Assembly: GCF_010977575.1 (NCBI RefSeq) | Contig: NZ_CP048812.1 | Coordinates: forward strand, 930,001-994,000 | Source: Halomonas socia | Lineage (GTDB): Bacteria > Pseudomonadota > Gammaproteobacteria > Pseudomonadales > Halomonadaceae | DNA: 64,000 bases | Direction: 5' to 3' | Shown here: piece after piece, positions 17,487 to 25,813 of the stretch | How positions within the stretch are numbered: position 1 is the first letter of the stretch | How the letters are laid out: each line of letters begins with the position of its first letter | Translations under genes and position numbers: made by a program | Notes under the pieces: generated by a model | Seen by the model: the letters and a program-made list of their open reading frames with translations, nothing else | Told to the model about the DNA's origin: nothing | Databases searched by the model: none

Positions 17487-18427
17487 ATGCGCAACAACAC
17501 CCTACTCACCGGTCTCATCCTCATCGGCCTGCTGCCGCTCACCGCGCTTGCCAACCAGGACGCCAGCGATGAGCTGCGCCTGGTGGTGCCCCCTGGCCGG
17601 GTGTTACTGTCAAGTCGGAGATCTTCGCCCAGCTCGCGGAGCCCCTGGGGTATCGGGTCGAGGCGCTCGAGGTCAGCTCCACGGTGGGCTACCAGACCCT
17701 GCAGAGCGGCGACAGCGACGCCTTCCTGGCCGGCTGGCTGCCCTCCCAGCAGCAGAGCTACGACGCGGCCATGGAAACGGGCAGCATCGTCGACCTGGGC
17801 AACAACGTCAGCGGCGCGCGTATGGGCTTCGCGGTACCCGGCTACGTTTATGAGGCCGGCGTGACCCACGCCGAACAGCTGGCCGACCCCGAGATCCGTG
17901 AGCGCTTTGACGCCGAGATCTACTCCATCGAGAGCGGCTCCACGGTCAGCGACCACCTCCACGACGCCGTCGACGCCGATACCTACGGGCTCAGCCAGTG
18001 GCGGCTCCGCGAGTCCTCGACGCCGGGCATGCTCGCCGAGGTAGACGCGGCCAAGCGTGACCGGCGCTGGATCCTCTTCTACGGCTGGACGCCGCACTGG
18101 ATGGCCCCGGCGTATGACATGCAGATCCTCGATGATCCGGCTAGCGTGTTCGGCGAGAACAACGGCGCAAGCGATGTGCGCACCATCGTCGCCAGCACTT
18201 ACCACGCGGCCAACCCCAACATGATCCGGCTGCTGGACCAGTTCGAGCTGACGGCCGACGAGCAGAGTGAGTTCATCCGCGACTTCGGCCTCGAAGAGGG
18301 CGAACTGGAAACCGTCGCCCGCGACTGGCTGCTGGCCAATCCCGAGCGCATCGAGACCTTTCTGGAGGGGGTTACCACACGCGACGGCGAGCCCGGCCTG
18401 GCGGCGGTTCGCGCCAGCCTGGAGTGA
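17487..18427 (+). pseudogene. Betaine-type ABC substrate-binding protein (OpuAC/ProX family), single-base frameshift
   Basis: Periplasmic binder for a quaternary amine such as glycine betaine or carnitine. The ATG at 17487 opens a signal peptide (LLTGLILIGLLPLTALANQ). The frame is right to about 17593 (DELRLVVPP) and the rest (EIFAQLAEPLGYRVE onward, to 18427) is one frame over. Adding one C to the C5 run at 17589-17593 restores a continuous 313-residue protein. OpuAC landmarks follow: GYQTLQSGDSDAFLAGW, and the aromatic-box segment FYGWTPHWMAP. There is no cognate permease or ATPase, so like CaiX/CbcX it may serve a transporter encoded elsewhere. Sequencing error is the likeliest cause of the break. 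Confidence 0.82.
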
Positions 18428-18435
18428 AGCGCCCC

Positions 18436-18456
18436 GGGCCGGCGTGACGCCGGCCC
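18436..18456. terminator. GC-rich hairpin after the binding-protein gene
   Basis: GGGCCGGCG, TGA, CGCCGGCCC is a perfect nine-base-pair stem with a three-base loop, nine bases after the stop. There is no U-tract. It may protect the 3' end of the binding-protein message or attenuate transcription rather than terminate fully. Confidence 0.5.
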
Positions 18457-18482
18457 CAGCACGTCTGGAAGCGAGAGACCCT

Positions 18483-19699
18483 ATGCATTATTCACGACTG
18501 ACCGGCCGCATCGCCGGCGAAGGGGCCGCGGCCTGGGATATCCACTACCGCGCCCTGGCCCGCCAGGCCGCCGGCGAGGCAATCACCGTGCTCTCGGTGG
18601 GCGACCCGGATTTCGCCACCCCGAGCCCATCGTCGAGAGCGCCGTGGCCAGCCTGCGCGGCGGCGCCACTCACTACCCCAACGTGCAGGGCAAGCTGGCG
18701 CTGCGCCAGGCCATCGCCGACGACTATCGTCGCCTGGGCCTCGACGTCGGCCCGGATAACGTCATCGTCCTGGCCGGCGCCCAGTGCGGCCTCTATGCCG
18801 CCGCCCAGTGCCTGCTCGACTCCGGCGACGAGGTGCTGGTACCCGAGCCGAGCTATGTCACCTACGAGGCGGTGCTGCGTGCCACCGGCGCCGAGCTGAT
18901 GCAGGTGGCGCTCAACGGCGAGGCGGACTTCCGCCTCGACCCGGCGGCCCTGGAGGCGGCCATCACGCCGCGCACCCGGGCCATCCTGCTCAACAGCCCC
19001 CACAACCCCACCGGGCAGTTGATCGACGCCGAGACCTGGGCGGCGATCGCCGCGCTGTGCCGCCGCCACGATCTGTGGCTGATCTCCGATGAGGTCTACG
19101 CCGAGCTGATCTTCGAGGGCGAGCATATCTGCCCCGCCAGCCTGACGGGCATGGCCGAACGCAGCGTAGTGATCAACAGCCTCTCCAAGTCGCATGCCAT
19201 GACCGGCTGGCGGCTGGGCTGGGTACTGGGCCCCGAGGCGCTGATCCAGCACCTGACCCACCTGGCGCTGTGCATGCTCTACGGCTGCCCCGACTTCATC
19301 CAGGACGCCGCCTGCGATGCCCTGACGACGCCGCCCACCGAGCTGCAGGAGATGCGTGAGGTCTATCGGGCGCGCCGCGACGCCGTCTGCGCGGCCCTCG
19401 CCGAGAGCCCAGCGGTGACAGCGATCCGCCCGCCGGCGGGGATGTTCCTGATGGTGGATATCCGCGCCACCGGCCTCTCGTCCCAGGCCTTCGCCGACCG
19501 CCTGCTCGACGAGGAGGGCATCTCGGTGCTCTCCGGCGAGGCCTTCGGCCCCTCGGCGGCAGGCTTCGTGCGCCTCAGCCTGACCGTGGAGGCCGAACGC
19601 CTCGCCGCGGCCAGCCGGCGCCTGGCGGCCTGTGCGCAACGCGCCCGAGATGAACGCGCCCTGTCACCGACCCCGGCCTCGGAGGCCGATTGCCTATGA
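18483..19699 (+). pseudogene. aruH: Arginine:pyruvate transaminase AruH-like, single-base frameshift
   Basis: Fold-type I PLP aminotransferase that would start the arginine transaminase pathway (arginine + pyruvate -> 2-ketoarginine + alanine). Starting at ATG 18483, the protein reads like AruH (MHYSRLTGRIAGEGAAAWD... LSVGDPDFATP) to about 18622, then shifts. Inserting one G in ACCCCGAGCCC (18618-18628) restores EPIVESAVASLRGG and a continuous 405-residue enzyme. PLP motifs are present downstream: NSPHNPTG, SDEVYAEL, and the Schiff-base lysine in NSLSKSHAMTGWRLGW. Its TGA overlaps the ATPase gene start (ATGA). As written the gene is broken; see the frameshift finding. Confidence 0.85.
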
Positions 19700-20487
19700 C
19701 ATCATCATTCGAGCGTCCCCTCCGTCCCCAGGCCGCCCCCGCAGTGGTGGCCGACCACCTGATCAAGCGTTTTGGCGAATTGGAGGTGCTCAAGGATGTC
19801 TCGCTGAGCGTCGCCGAGGGCACCGTCACCTCGATCATCGGCGCCAGCGGCTCCGGCAAGAGCACCCTGCTGCGCTGCATGAACCTGCTGGAACGCCCCG
19901 ACCGCGGCGAACTGGCGATTGCCGATGAGGCGATTCGCTTCGCCCGTAACGCTCAGGGCGACATCGTCGGCCTGGATCGGCGCCAGCTGCAGCGGCTGCG
20001 TGCCAAGGTCGCGATGGTCTTCCAGCAGTTCAATCTTTGGCCCCACTTGAGCGGGCTGGGCAATGTCATCGAGGCCCCCATGCGGGTCAAGGGGCTCTCC
20101 CGCAAGCAGGCCACCGCCCTGGGCGAGCACTACCTGGAGCGGGTCGGCATGGCCGACAAGCGCGATGCCTATCCTGCCTTCCTCTCCGGCGGCCAGCAGC
20201 AGCGGATCGCCATCGCCCGAGCCCTGGCCATGGAGCCGCGCCTGCTGCTCTTCGACGAGCCCACGTCGGCGCTGGACCCGGAGCGGGTCAACGAGGTGCT
20301 GGGCGTGATCCGCGGCCTCGCCGACGAGGGCCGCACCATGCTGCTGGTTACCCACGAGATGCGTTTCGCCCGCGAGGTTTCCGACCAGTTGGTCTACCTC
20401 GACCAGGGCTGCATCGCCGCCGAAGGCACACCGCAAGACGTTTTCGATGATCCCCGCTGTCGCCACTTCGTGGCGCCCGCGGCCTGA
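19696..20487 (+). CDS. Basic amino acid ABC transporter ATPase, HisP/AotP-like
   Basis: ATP-binding subunit (263 residues) of a polar amino acid uptake system. It has Walker A (GASGSGKST), Q-loop ([11 protein letters not shown]), signature (LSGGQQQR), Walker B ([14 protein letters not shown]) and switch His ([12 protein letters not shown]). I take the ATG at 19696, coupled to aruH by ATGA. The order ATPase-binding protein-two permeases follows. Linkage to aruHI points to arginine, ornithine or another cationic amino acid. Confidence 0.9.
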   Translation: MTSSFERPLRPQAAPAVVADHLIKRFGELEVLKDVSLSVAEGTVTSIIGASGSGKSTLLRCMNLLERPDRGELAIADEAIRFARNAQGDIVGLDRRQLQRLRAKVAMVFQQFNLWPHLSGLGNVIEAPMRVKGLSRKQATALGEHYLERVGMADKRDAYPAFLSGGQQQRIAIARALAMEPRLLLFDEPTSALDPERVNEVLGVIRGLADEGRTMLLVTHEMRFAREVSDQLVYLDQGCIAAEGTPQDVFDDPRCRHFVAPAA

Positions 20488-20521
20488 AGGCTCCACCTAA
20501 CCATAACGACAGGAGAAGACC

Positions 20522-21295
20522 ATGAAGTTCCCCCTGATGATCGCTAGCGCCGCGGCCGCCATCAGCCTCGGCCTCACCGCCCAGGCCGCTGACCCGCTCA
20601 AGGTGGGCATCTCCGGCGAGCCCTACCCGCCCTTCACCTACAAGGCCGCCAGCGGCGACTGGACCGGCTTCGAGGTGGAACTGGCCCACGCCATCTGCGA
20701 CGCCATGGGCCGCGACTGCGAGATCACTCCCACCGGCTGGAGCGGTATCATTCCCGCCCTCAATGCCGGGCGCATCGACATGATCATGAACTCCATGTCG
20801 ATCACCGAGCAGCGTCAGCGGGTCATCGACTTCACCCGCCCCTACTACTTCACCCCCGGCGCCTATGTCGCCGCCAGCGATCTGGCGCTGGACATCCCCG
20901 ATGACCTGGACGGCCTGGTGATGGGGGTGCAGAGCGCCACCACCAACGCCACCTATTCCCGCCGCGAGCTAGGCGATAGCGGCGTGGATATCCGCCTCTA
21001 CGACCAGGCGGAACAGGTCAACAACGACCTGCTGGCCGGTCGCCTGGACCTGATTCTCGCCGACGAGATCGCCATGCTGCAGTTCCTCGACCGGGACGAG
21101 GCAGGGGGCTTCGAGGTCAAGGCCACTGCCCCCCACCACGAGGCCTACGGCGAGGGCATCGGCATTGGCCTGCGTCAGGAGGAGGACGATCTGCGCGAGG
21201 CGCTCAACGCGGGCATTACCGCGGTGATCGAGGACGGCACCTGTGGCGACCTCTCCGTGCAGTACCTGAGCACCGACGTCTGCGTCTACGACTGA
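20522..21295 (+). CDS. Amino acid ABC transporter periplasmic binding protein, ArgT/AotJ-like
   Basis: Family 3 solute-binding protein (257 residues). A signal peptide (PLMIASAAAAISLGLTAQA) is followed by the conserved LKVGISGEPYPPFTY, the GFEVELAHAICDAMG segment, and IMNSMSITEQRQRVIDFTRPYY. The ligand-binding aromatic and acidic residues typical of lysine/arginine/ornithine binders are compatible, but specificity cannot be fixed by eye. It follows the ATPase by 34 bp. Confidence 0.9.
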   Translation: MKFPLMIASAAAAISLGLTAQAADPLKVGISGEPYPPFTYKAASGDWTGFEVELAHAICDAMGRDCEITPTGWSGIIPALNAGRIDMIMNSMSITEQRQRVIDFTRPYYFTPGAYVAASDLALDIPDDLDGLVMGVQSATTNATYSRRELGDSGVDIRLYDQAEQVNNDLLAGRLDLILADEIAMLQFLDRDEAGGFEVKATAPHHEAYGEGIGIGLRQEEDDLREALNAGITAVIEDGTCGDLSVQYLSTDVCVYD

Positions 21296-21314
21296 GCCTT
21301 CAACGGCTGCCATA

Positions 21315-21339
21315 CCCCCGGCGCCAGCGGCGCCGGGGG
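21315..21339. terminator. Intercistronic stem-loop after the binding-protein gene
   Basis: CCCCCGGCGCC, AGC, GGCGCCGGGGG is a perfect 11-bp stem with a 3-base loop between binding protein and permease. Such hairpins in transporter operons usually stabilise the upstream message and lower downstream expression, giving excess binding protein. There is no U-tract, so it is not a full terminator. Confidence 0.6.
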
Positions 21340-21371
21340 ACTTCGTTGCGTGACCGAGGAAAGGCTCAACC

Positions 21372-22079
21372 ATGACTGCGATGACACCGGAAGGGCTCGG
21401 CGACTGGGCCGGCCCGATCATGGCCGGGGCCCTGACCACGCTGCAGATCGCCGTGCTGGCCTACGCCATTGGCCTGCTGCTGGGACTGCTTGGCGCCGGC
21501 GCCAAGCTCAGCCCGTGGGCGCCGCTGCGCGGCCTGGCCACCGGCTACTCGACGCTGATTCGCGCGGTGCCCGAACTGCTGCTGATCATCCTGCTCTACT
21601 ATGCCGGCGCCCAGGCGCTGGACGCTTTGTTGGCGCATCTGGGCGTGGCCGGCGCCGTGCAGATCACCGGCTTCGCCACCGCCGTGGGCGTGCTGGCCTT
21701 CGTTCAGGGCGCCTACATGACCGAGGTGTTCCGCGGCGCCATCCTGGCCATCCCGCAAGGCCAGTTGGAGGCCGCCGACGCTTTTGGCTTCTCGCGCTGG
21801 ACCCGCTTTCACCGCATTGTGCTGCCGGGGATGCTGCCCAATGCCCTGCCGGGCATGTCCAACCTGTGGCTGATCCTGATCAAGGACACCGCCCTGATCA
21901 GCGTGATCGGCTTCAACGAACTGTTCTTCACCATTCAGCAGGCCGCCGCCAGCAGCCGCGCCTACTTCCTCTTCTACACCGCCGCCGGCGTCATCTACCT
22001 GCTGATGACCCTGACCTCCACGGCGCTGTTCGCCCGCCTCGAGCGTCATGTGCGCCGCGGCCAACCCACGGAGGCCTGA
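21372..22079 (+). CDS. Amino acid ABC transporter permease, HisQ/AotQ-like
   Basis: Inner-membrane permease of 235 residues with about five transmembrane helices. It has the family's N-terminal TLQIAVLAYAIGLLLGL helix, TLIRAVPELLLIILLYY, and the EAA loop (EVFRGAILAIPQGQLEAADAFGFSRW) that contacts the ATPase. One base separates its stop from the next permease start. Confidence 0.9.
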   Translation: MTAMTPEGLGDWAGPIMAGALTTLQIAVLAYAIGLLLGLLGAGAKLSPWAPLRGLATGYSTLIRAVPELLLIILLYYAGAQALDALLAHLGVAGAVQITGFATAVGVLAFVQGAYMTEVFRGAILAIPQGQLEAADAFGFSRWTRFHRIVLPGMLPNALPGMSNLWLILIKDTALISVIGFNELFFTIQQAAASSRAYFLFYTAAGVIYLLMTLTSTALFARLERHVRRGQPTEA

Positions 22080-22080
22080 G

Positions 22081-22806
22081 ATGGACTTTTCCTGGCTGAG
22101 CGACCCCTTCTACCAGGCCTACCTGTGGGAAGGCTTCGTCAATACCTTGTGGCTGCTGCTGGTCTCGGCAGTGGGCGGCCTGCTCCTCGCCGTGGCGGTA
22201 GCCCTGGCCCGGCTGCGCGGCCCCCGCCCGTTGGCCTGGCTGGCCTGGGCCTTTACCACCGTGATCCGCGGTACGCCGCTGCTGGTGCAGCTGTTCTTCT
22301 TCTATTACGGAGTGGGCCGGCTGCTGGAGGGGGTCCCGGGCATCCGCGACAGCATCTTCTGGCCGCTGCTGCGCGAGCCCTTCTTCTTCGGCGCCCTGAC
22401 CTTCATCCTCAGCGTCGGGGCCTACTCCGGCGAGGTGATCCGCGGCGCCATGCAGAGCGTGCCGCGAGGCGAGCTGGAAGCCGGCCGTGCCTTCGGGCTG
22501 TCGTCCTTCCAGGTGCTGACCCGGCTATGGCTGCCGCGGGCCATCCAGCTCTGCCTGCCGACCCTCACCGGCGAGATGATCCTGCTGCTCAAGTCGGTGC
22601 CGCTGGTCTCCACCATCGCCATGATGGACCTGCTGCAGGCGGCCAATATCATTCGCGACGAGACCTTCCGGGTCTACGAGCCGCTGCTGCTGATCGCCGG
22701 CATCTACCTGGCCACCACCGTGGTGCTGACCCTGGTACTGCGCCTGGTGGAGCTGAACTTCCCCGGCATGCAGCCGACCCAGCGGCGTTGGCTACCCATT
22801 CGCTAA
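22081..22806 (+). CDS. Amino acid ABC transporter permease, HisM/AotM-like
   Basis: Second permease (241 residues), partner of the preceding HisQ-type subunit. It shows GFVNTLWLLLVSAVGGLLLAV, TVIRGTPLLVQLFFFYYG and the EAA loop EVIRGAMQSVPRGELEAGRAFG. The ATG at 22081 directly follows the upstream stop; an in-frame start at 22048 would overlap HisQ and is less likely. The 3' end overlaps the convergent regulator by 4 bp. Confidence 0.9.
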   Translation: MDFSWLSDPFYQAYLWEGFVNTLWLLLVSAVGGLLLAVAVALARLRGPRPLAWLAWAFTTVIRGTPLLVQLFFFYYGVGRLLEGVPGIRDSIFWPLLREPFFFGALTFILSVGAYSGEVIRGAMQSVPRGELEAGRAFGLSSFQVLTRLWLPRAIQLCLPTLTGEMILLLKSVPLVSTIAMMDLLQAANIIRDETFRVYEPLLLIAGIYLATTVVLTLVLRLVELNFPGMQPTQRRWLPIR

Positions 22807-23798
22807 ACACGCCGCGGCTTACTGCCACTGCTGTCCGACCGGCCTCGCAGCTCCCGCGGCGACACCCCATAGTGGACACGGAAGGCGCGGGCGAAGCTCG
22901 AGCTCGAGGTGAAGCCGCAGGCGAGCCCCACCGCGAGCACATCGAGGGCGGTCTCCTCGAGCAGATGCCTGGCCCGCTCGAGCCGCTGCAGCAGGTACCA
23001 CTGGCGCGGCGTGGTGGCGAGGTGCTGCTCGAAAAGCCGCTGCAGCTGGCGCGGCGAGACGCCGCTGCGCCGCGCCACCTCGGCGAGGCTCAGCGGCTCC
23101 TCGAGGTGGTGCTCGATCAGCGCCACGGCCTCTATCAGGCGGCGATTATGCGTTCCCAGTCGCCGTACCAGCGACATACGCTGCTGGTCATCGCGGGTGC
23201 GCATGCGCTCATGCACCAGCTGCTCGGAGACGTCGATGGCCAGCTTGGTGCCGTGGCGCCGGGCGATCATCTCCAGCGCCATGTCCATGGCCGCGGCCCC
23301 GCCGGCGCAGGAGAAGCGCCGCGTGCCGAGTTCGAACAACTCGTCGGAGGTGGCAATCGCCGGGAAGCGTTCGCGAAAGGCCGGCAGGCTCTCCCAGTGC
23401 AGCGTCACGCGTTCACCGCCGAGCAATCCCGCCGCGGCGAGCAGAAAGCAACCGGTATCGAGCCCGCCCAGCACACAGCCGGCCTGATCGAGATGGTGCA
23501 ACCAGGCCAGCAGCGGGCGCTTGAGGTGCTGTTCCGGGGCGAAACCGCTGCACACCGCCAATGACGGCAGGCCGTGAACCTCGGCCATGGGCCGATCGAC
23601 GAGCAGGGTCATGCCGTTGGACGCGGTGACCGGCTCGCCATCCTCGCTGATCAGCGTCCAGTCGAACAGCGGCCGGCCGCTGAGGCGGTTGGCGATGCGC
23701 AGCGGCTCCACCGCGGCGAAGAAGGCCATCATCGAGAAGCTCGGTAAGAGCAGATAGCCGACGGTTTCCGGCAGTGCACCGCGATAGTCGAGTCGCAA
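22803..23798 (-). CDS. GlxA/ArgR-type AraC transcriptional regulator
   Basis: 331-residue DJ-1/PfpI plus AraC regulator, the third of this type in 13 kb. The start is TTG at 23798: AAGGAG lies upstream at good spacing, and the N-terminus (MRLDYRGALPETVGYLLLPSFSMMAFFAAVEPLRIANR) aligns residue for residue with the first regulator of the region (MRLHYRG...). GGLDTGCFLLAAAGLL and FSCAGGAAAMDMAL mark the ligand domain; LAVGLACGFTSSSSFARAFRVHYG marks the second helix-turn-helix. Convergent with the amino acid transporter and near aruHI, it probably acts like Pseudomonas ArgR on these genes. This is inferred from family and position. Confidence 0.85.
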   Translation of the reverse strand: MRLDYRGALPETVGYLLLPSFSMMAFFAAVEPLRIANRLSGRPLFDWTLISEDGEPVTASNGMTLLVDRPMAEVHGLPSLAVCSGFAPEQHLKRPLLAWLHHLDQAGCVLGGLDTGCFLLAAAGLLGGERVTLHWESLPAFRERFPAIATSDELFELGTRRFSCAGGAAAMDMALEMIARRHGTKLAIDVSEQLVHERMRTRDDQQRMSLVRRLGTHNRRLIEAVALIEHHLEEPLSLAEVARRSGVSPRQLQRLFEQHLATTPRQWYLLQRLERARHLLEETALDVLAVGLACGFTSSSSFARAFRVHYGVSPRELRGRSDSSGSKPRRV

Positions 23799-23832
23799 AC
23801 TCTTCTCCTTGCGGTAGACGCCCGACAGACGA

Positions 23833-23886
23833 CTAGGCTTAGTACGAAAAGTCGGCGAGCGTGGGCAGTTTTCGTACTAAGCCTAG
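23833..23886. repeat. 54-bp perfect inverted repeat (18-bp arms, 18-base loop)
   Basis: The left arm CTAGGCTTAGTACGAAAA (23833-23850) and right arm TTTTCGTACTAAGCCTAG (23869-23886) are exact reverse complements around an 18-base GC-rich loop. The arms are AT-rich against the local background. The right arm contains the TAG stop of the phospholipase D-like gene. It could be a bidirectional terminator, a recombination site, or a short miniature element that supplied the stop codon. No transposase or flanking target duplication was seen. Confidence 0.85.
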
Positions 23887-25454
23887 AGCCAGTCCTCGAG
23901 ACGCAGTGCCCGACTGCTCCAGGCGCCCAGCCGCCGTAGCCAGCCGCCCGGCTCGCGGCTCAGCACCTCGGGCTGGTCGGCGTTATCGGTATGCCACTCG
24001 AGGCCGCCGACCTCATCCAGGCCCACGGCATAGCTCAGCGCCGGCCCCATGCCCAGCTCGGCCAGTTCCCATAGCTCGCGGTTGAGGGCCTGGCTTTCCA
24101 CCAGCACGCCTACTTCGCTGTTCCACCAGATCGAGCGCGGGTCGATATTGTAGCTGCCCACGAACAGCCGCTCGCGGTCGAAACCCAGCGCCTTGATATG
24201 CAGGCTCGACGACGATGCCCCCGGCACGCCGAGGCTGGCGCTCTCCTGGTGATCGGCACGCAGTTCATACAGGCGCACGCCGCTTTCAAGTAGCGCCGGG
24301 CGATAGCCGGCGTAAGCGCCGTGCACCGGCGGCACGTCGGTGGCTTCCAGCGAGTTGGTGATCACCGCCACCTCGACGCCATCCCGTGCCAGGCGCTGCA
24401 GCTGGGCGGCGCCCTGGGGAGTGGGGATGAAGTAGGCCGAGATGATCAGCAGCCGCTGCTCCAGCTCATCGATGACCTCGACCAACTCCCCGGAGAGGGT
24501 CTCCTCCAGCGCCGGCCGCCCGCGCCCCGCCAGCTTGGCCGGCGGATCCCACAGCGCTTGCCCCGGCGCCCAGGTCAGCGGCGCCAGCAGCGCCCCGGGG
24601 GTGGCCTCGGCGAAGCGCTGGCGCAGCGTCACCAGGTAGGGTGAATCGTGGCGCTGCTCCTCGAGCCACGCCGCCAGGTCCTCGCGCAGTTCGCGCCAGG
24701 CGTCGGGCTCGGCCTGGCGGAAGCGCACCATCGGCAGCGCCAGGTGATGGCGCCAGTAGTCGTCGAAGCTGCGCGACAGGTCGCGCGCCACCGGCCCCAC
24801 CGCCAGCAGGTCGAGGTCGGCGAAGTTGCGCTGCTCATCGGCGTTGAAGTATTCGTCGCCGAGGTTGCGCCCGCCGGTAATCGCTACCGCGCCATCGCTC
24901 AGCCACAGCTTGTTGTGCATGCGGCGATGCTGGCGACGCAGGTCGGCGGCCATCATCACCCCGCGACTCAGCAGCGTGCCGCGACCACGCAGCAGCGGAT
25001 TGAATAGCCGCACCTCCACCTGGGGGTGGCTGTCGATGGCGGCCAGCAGGGCTTCGTTTTTGAGGCTGGCCAGGTCATCGAGCAGCAGCCGCACCCTGAC
25101 ACCGCGCTCGGCGGCATCCAGCATCTGCGCCAGCAGCACCCGCGAGGTGAGGCCGTCGTCGGCGATATAGGTCTGCACGTCGAGGGTACGCTCGCTGCGC
25201 GCCAGCAGTGCGGCACGCAGGGCGAAGGCCTCGTCGCCGTCGACCAGCAAGCGAAAGCCACTCTGCTCGGCTGCCTGCTGCGCATGCTGCTCGGCCACCC
25301 AGCCGCCCAGCGCGGTCGCCTCGCTCTCGTGCAGCGGCAGAGCCCAGGAGTGGCTGCGCGCCACCGGCACGGGGGCGCAGCCCGCCAGCAGCAGGCAGCC
25401 GACCAGCAGCGGTGTCAGGACGAGACGCGCGCCGATGCTGGCGCGACCAATCAC
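23883..25454 (-). CDS. Phospholipase D-family lipoprotein (cardiolipin synthase-like)
   Basis: Protein of 523 residues with a lipoprotein signal (LVGCLLLAGCAP, lipobox Cys near residue 26) and two HKD active sites: HNKLWLSDGAVAITGGRN in the first half and LHIKALGFDRERLFVGSYN in the second, each with the conserved Asp and Asn. It belongs to the periplasmic/outer-membrane PLD group related to cardiolipin synthase C. The substrate is unknown. The stop codon lies inside the 54-bp inverted repeat, so the last residues (LEDWL) sit against that element. The small membrane protein gene is 6 bp upstream. Confidence 0.88.
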   Translation of the reverse strand: MIGRASIGARLVLTPLLVGCLLLAGCAPVPVARSHSWALPLHESEATALGGWVAEQHAQQAAEQSGFRLLVDGDEAFALRAALLARSERTLDVQTYIADDGLTSRVLLAQMLDAAERGVRVRLLLDDLASLKNEALLAAIDSHPQVEVRLFNPLLRGRGTLLSRGVMMAADLRRQHRRMHNKLWLSDGAVAITGGRNLGDEYFNADEQRNFADLDLLAVGPVARDLSRSFDDYWRHHLALPMVRFRQAEPDAWRELREDLAAWLEEQRHDSPYLVTLRQRFAEATPGALLAPLTWAPGQALWDPPAKLAGRGRPALEETLSGELVEVIDELEQRLLIISAYFIPTPQGAAQLQRLARDGVEVAVITNSLEATDVPPVHGAYAGYRPALLESGVRLYELRADHQESASLGVPGASSSSLHIKALGFDRERLFVGSYNIDPRSIWWNSEVGVLVESQALNRELWELAELGMGPALSYAVGLDEVGGLEWHTDNADQPEVLSREPGGWLRRLGAWSSRALRLEDWL

Positions 25455-25460
25455 CGCAGG

Positions 25461-25688
25461 TCACTCGTCATGCTGATGCGCCACCTGCTGCTTGCGTCGC
25501 TTGTTGCGTCGGTAGAGCCGCGCCAGCGCAATGCCCAGCGCCACTGCCACCATCAGCGCCAGGGCCACGCCCTGCCAGGCACGGGCGGCATCGCCAAGCA
25601 GCGTTTCCAGGGTGATGATCACGATGAAGCCGAGTGCCTGGCTGGCGATCGCCAGGGCGCGCAGAATATCGAAGGCAGGCTTGGCCAT
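25461..25688 (-). CDS. Small two-helix membrane protein, unknown function
   Basis: 75-residue protein with two hydrophobic segments (~8-25 and ~36-55) and a basic, then acidic tail (YRRNKRRKQQ...HDE). I use the ATG at 25688, which has GGAG seven bases upstream; a TTG at 25694 is less likely. I do not recognise a named family. Tight spacing to the phospholipase D-like gene suggests co-transcription. Confidence 0.7.
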   Translation of the reverse strand: MAKPAFDILRALAIASQALGFIVIITLETLLGDAARAWQGVALALMVAVALGIALARLYRRNKRRKQQVAHQHDE

Positions 25689-25813
25689 GTGCAACTCCGG
25701 GGGTGACAGTCGGGCGCAGCGTCAGTACGCTTCTAGCGCATGGCGCTGCGCGCCCCTAGTGTAACAGCGGCCGCCCGAGGCCGCCGCCCCCCTGACCCGT
25801 TGGAGCTTGCCGG

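Noticed and set aside
22125-23564. Plus-strand open frame of 479 codons spanning a permease and the antisense of a regulator
   Set aside because: It reads the permease in the wrong frame and the regulator backwards; no conserved motif.
23833-23886. Insertion sequence
   Set aside because: No transposase frame and only 54 bp long; recorded as an inverted repeat instead.
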